Below, piece by piece: positions 62,216 to 64,000 of a stretch of DNA of 64,000 bases. Source of the DNA: Pseudopedobacter sp965218985. Its GTDB lineage: Bacteria; Bacteroidota; Bacteroidia; Sphingobacteriales; Sphingobacteriaceae. Within the stretch, counting starts at the first letter, position 1. Every line of letters begins with the position of its first letter. Where the stretch lies: assembly GCA_965218985.1 (NCBI GenBank), contig CBDCMP010000007.1:1054001-1118000 (forward strand), written 5' to 3'. A program made the position numbers and the translations under genes. The notes beneath the pieces are model-generated. The model was not told the DNA's origin. It saw only the letters and a program-made list of their open reading frames with translations, and did no database searches.

Positions 62216-63979
62216 ATGAATAATTATCCAAAAATAGGCATCCGCCCCATTATTGATGGTCGTTTAGGCGGTGTAAGAGAATCCTTAGAAGAAACCACCA
62301 TGAATATGGCAAAAGCGGTGGAAGCTTTGATTGCCAAAGAACTCAAATATCCAGATGGTAGCCCAGTACAATGCGTAATTGCCGATGGTTGCATTGGCGG
62401 TGTTAAAGAGGCGGCCAATTGTGCCGAAAAATTCAGCAAAGAAAATGTAGGCGTTTCCTTATCGGTTACCCCTTGCTGGTGCTACGGAACAGAAACAATA
62501 GACATGAATCCCTTATTGCCAAAAGCAATTTGGGGTTTCAACGGTACCGAAAGACCGGGAGCGGTTTACTTGGCCGCTTCCTTGGCTGGGCATAACCAAA
62601 AAGGGATTCCTGCTTTTGGGATTTATGGAAAAGATGTGCAGGATTTAGGTGACACGCTGATACCCGACGATGTTAAAAACAGACTGTTGAGTTTTGCAAA
62701 AGCCGGCTTGGCGGTAGCCATCATGAAAGGCAAATCATACCTTTCAATTGGCTCGGTTTCTATGGGTATTGCAGGCTCTATTTTAGATGCCGATTTTTTC
62801 CAAAGCTACTTAGGTATGCGCAATGAATACATCGACTCCACCGAATTATTGCGGAGGATAGAACATGAAATTTACGATGTTGAGGAATATCAAAAAGCCT
62901 TAGCATGGACAAAAGCAAAATGCAAAGAAGGCGAAGATTTTAATCCCTCGGATAGACAAAAATCACGGGCAGAAAAAGACAAGGATTGGGAGTTTGTGGT
63001 TAAAATGACTTTAATCATCAAAGATTTGATGAACGGCAACCCAAAATTGAAAGAAAAAGGTTTTGCAGAAGAAGCTTTCGGGCATAACGTCATTGTATCT
63101 GGTTTTCAAGGACAAAGGCAATGGACAGACTTTTTACCTAACGGCGATTTTTCGGAAGCCATTTTAAATTCGTCTTTTGATTGGAACGGAAAACGAGCAC
63201 CCATAATGGTGGCTACCGAAAACGATTCTTTAAATGGTGTTTCTATGCTGTTTAATTATTTGCTGACCAATACCGCACAAATTTTTGCGGATGTGCGCAC
63301 TTATTGGAGTCCGGAGGCAGTTGAACGGGTTACCGGTTGGTTGCCAGATGAACAAGCAGCACAAGGATTTATCCATTTAATCAATTCGGGATCTGCCACT
63401 TTGGACGGAACTGGGCAACAAAGCATCAACGGCAAACCTGCTATGAAACCTCATTGGGATATTACTGACGAAGAGGTTACAGCTTGTTTAGATGCCACAA
63501 CTTGGTATCCTGCTAATATGGGCTATTTTAGAGGCGGAGGTTATTCTTCCAACTTTTTAACCAAAGGCAAAATGCCAGTTACCATGACTAGGTTGAATTT
63601 AGTAAAAGGGATTGGTCCGGTTATTCAGATTGCCGAAGGTTGGACAATAGATTTGCCCGAAAAAGTACACCAAACTTTAGACGAAAGAACCGATAAAACT
63701 TGGCCAACCACTTGGTTTGTTCCAAGGCTTACTGGCTACGGAGCGTTTACAGATGTTTATCAGGTAATGGCAAACTGGGGAGCAAACCACGGCGCAATCA
63801 GTTACGGACACATTGGCGCAGATATTATCACCCTTGCGGCGATGCTGCGAATTCCAGTTTGTATGCACAATGTAGATGAAAAAGAACTGTTCCGCCCATC
63901 GGCATGGAATTCTTTCGGAATGCACAAAGAATCTGCAGATTACAGAGCCTGTGAAGCTTATGGTGCTTTGTATAAATAA
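62216..63979 (+). CDS. fucI: L-fucose isomerase
   Basis: A 587-aa cytoplasmic enzyme, close to the usual length of about 590. IGIRPIIDGRLGGVRESLEETTM, TPCWCYGTETIDM, GSVSMGIAGSILD, MRNEYIDSTELLRRIE (metal-binding Glu), VATENDSLNGVSMLFN and SYGHIGADIITLAAMLRIPV are conserved FucI segments. It converts L-fucose to L-fuculose (also D-arabinose to D-ribulose). It comes 15 bases after DUF6786. The next steps (kinase, aldolase) would lie to the right of the window. Confidence 0.93.
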   Translation: MNNYPKIGIRPIIDGRLGGVRESLEETTMNMAKAVEALIAKELKYPDGSPVQCVIADGCIGGVKEAANCAEKFSKENVGVSLSVTPCWCYGTETIDMNPLLPKAIWGFNGTERPGAVYLAASLAGHNQKGIPAFGIYGKDVQDLGDTLIPDDVKNRLLSFAKAGLAVAIMKGKSYLSIGSVSMGIAGSILDADFFQSYLGMRNEYIDSTELLRRIEHEIYDVEEYQKALAWTKAKCKEGEDFNPSDRQKSRAEKDKDWEFVVKMTLIIKDLMNGNPKLKEKGFAEEAFGHNVIVSGFQGQRQWTDFLPNGDFSEAILNSSFDWNGKRAPIMVATENDSLNGVSMLFNYLLTNTAQIFADVRTYWSPEAVERVTGWLPDEQAAQGFIHLINSGSATLDGTGQQSINGKPAMKPHWDITDEEVTACLDATTWYPANMGYFRGGGYSSNFLTKGKMPVTMTRLNLVKGIGPVIQIAEGWTIDLPEKVHQTLDERTDKTWPTTWFVPRLTGYGAFTDVYQVMANWGANHGAISYGHIGADIITLAAMLRIPVCMHNVDEKELFRPSAWNSFGMHKESADYRACEAYGALYK

Positions 63980-64000
63980 CTAAACTCTCGTATAATGACT

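Overview
The window looks like the chromosome of a Bacteroidota species, most likely in Sphingobacteriaceae (Pedobacter-like). This is inferred from AT-rich coding, TAnnTTTG-type -7 promoter boxes, tyrosine integrases of the IntDOT kind, a type IX secretion (T9SS) C-terminal sorting domain, and a large sulfatase/glycosidase locus typical of polysaccharide-degrading Bacteroidota. No rRNA or complete tRNA gene was recognised.

Layout. (1) 1-5.4 kb is a defence-like region: a partial type I restriction methylase gene (hsdM, minus strand), a tight three-gene operon (P-loop kinase-like ATPase, PIN-GNAT-EVE-like protein, ASCH protein), and a HEPN-like protein gene. (2) 5.58-15.73 kb is a mobilizable element of about 10.1 kb. 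It is bounded by a 32-bp direct repeat whose sequence resembles the 3' end of a tRNA gene, with matching arm-type integrase sites at both ends. It carries an integrase with one in-frame amber stop, an ORF6N regulator, excisionase-like HTH proteins, a candidate oriT, MobC and MobA relaxase genes, and a cargo of a 929-aa protein with a DUF3289-like C-terminus followed by a lipoprotein gene broken by a tandem duplication. (3) 15.73-18.08 kb is a decayed second element at the same attachment site: an integrase with five frameshifts, then the C-terminal half of a TraG/VirD4 coupling protein fused head-to-tail with a truncated GH27 gene.

(4) 18-64 kb is a carbohydrate-utilisation locus. The minus-strand block (about 18-37 kb) encodes a truncated GH27, a lactate/hydroxyglutarate-type FAD/Fe-S dehydrogenase, an FAH-family hydrolase, SGNH esterases including a CE12-like one, a nucleoside-hydrolase-like protein, a PhoD-like phosphatase, a beta-helix protein, DUF1961, glycerate kinase, a sulfatase and a GH36-like alpha-galactosidase. 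The plus-strand block (37.6-48.4 kb) encodes a T9SS-exported beta-helix/CBM protein, GH105, a TolB/PL22-like propeller, GH2 and a DASS anion transporter. A REP/RAYT module (48.4-49.4 kb) separates these from a GH27 plus sulfatase pair (minus) and a final plus-strand block (53-64 kb) of DUF4838, GH28, Gfo/Idh/MocA oxidoreductase, DUF6807, GH172 (DUF2961), DUF6786 and L-fucose isomerase.

Together these genes suggest depolymerisation of a sulfated polysaccharide containing uronate, galactose and fucose. Lyase or GH28 and GH105 enzymes would act on the uronate backbone, sulfatases and esterases would remove substituents, alpha- and beta-galactosidase-type enzymes would trim branches, FucI and the FAH hydrolase would feed fucose-type sugars into central metabolism, and the DASS carrier would move anions. 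No SusC/SusD pair and no dedicated regulator lies in the window. The whole region shows repeated insertion, duplication and gene decay.
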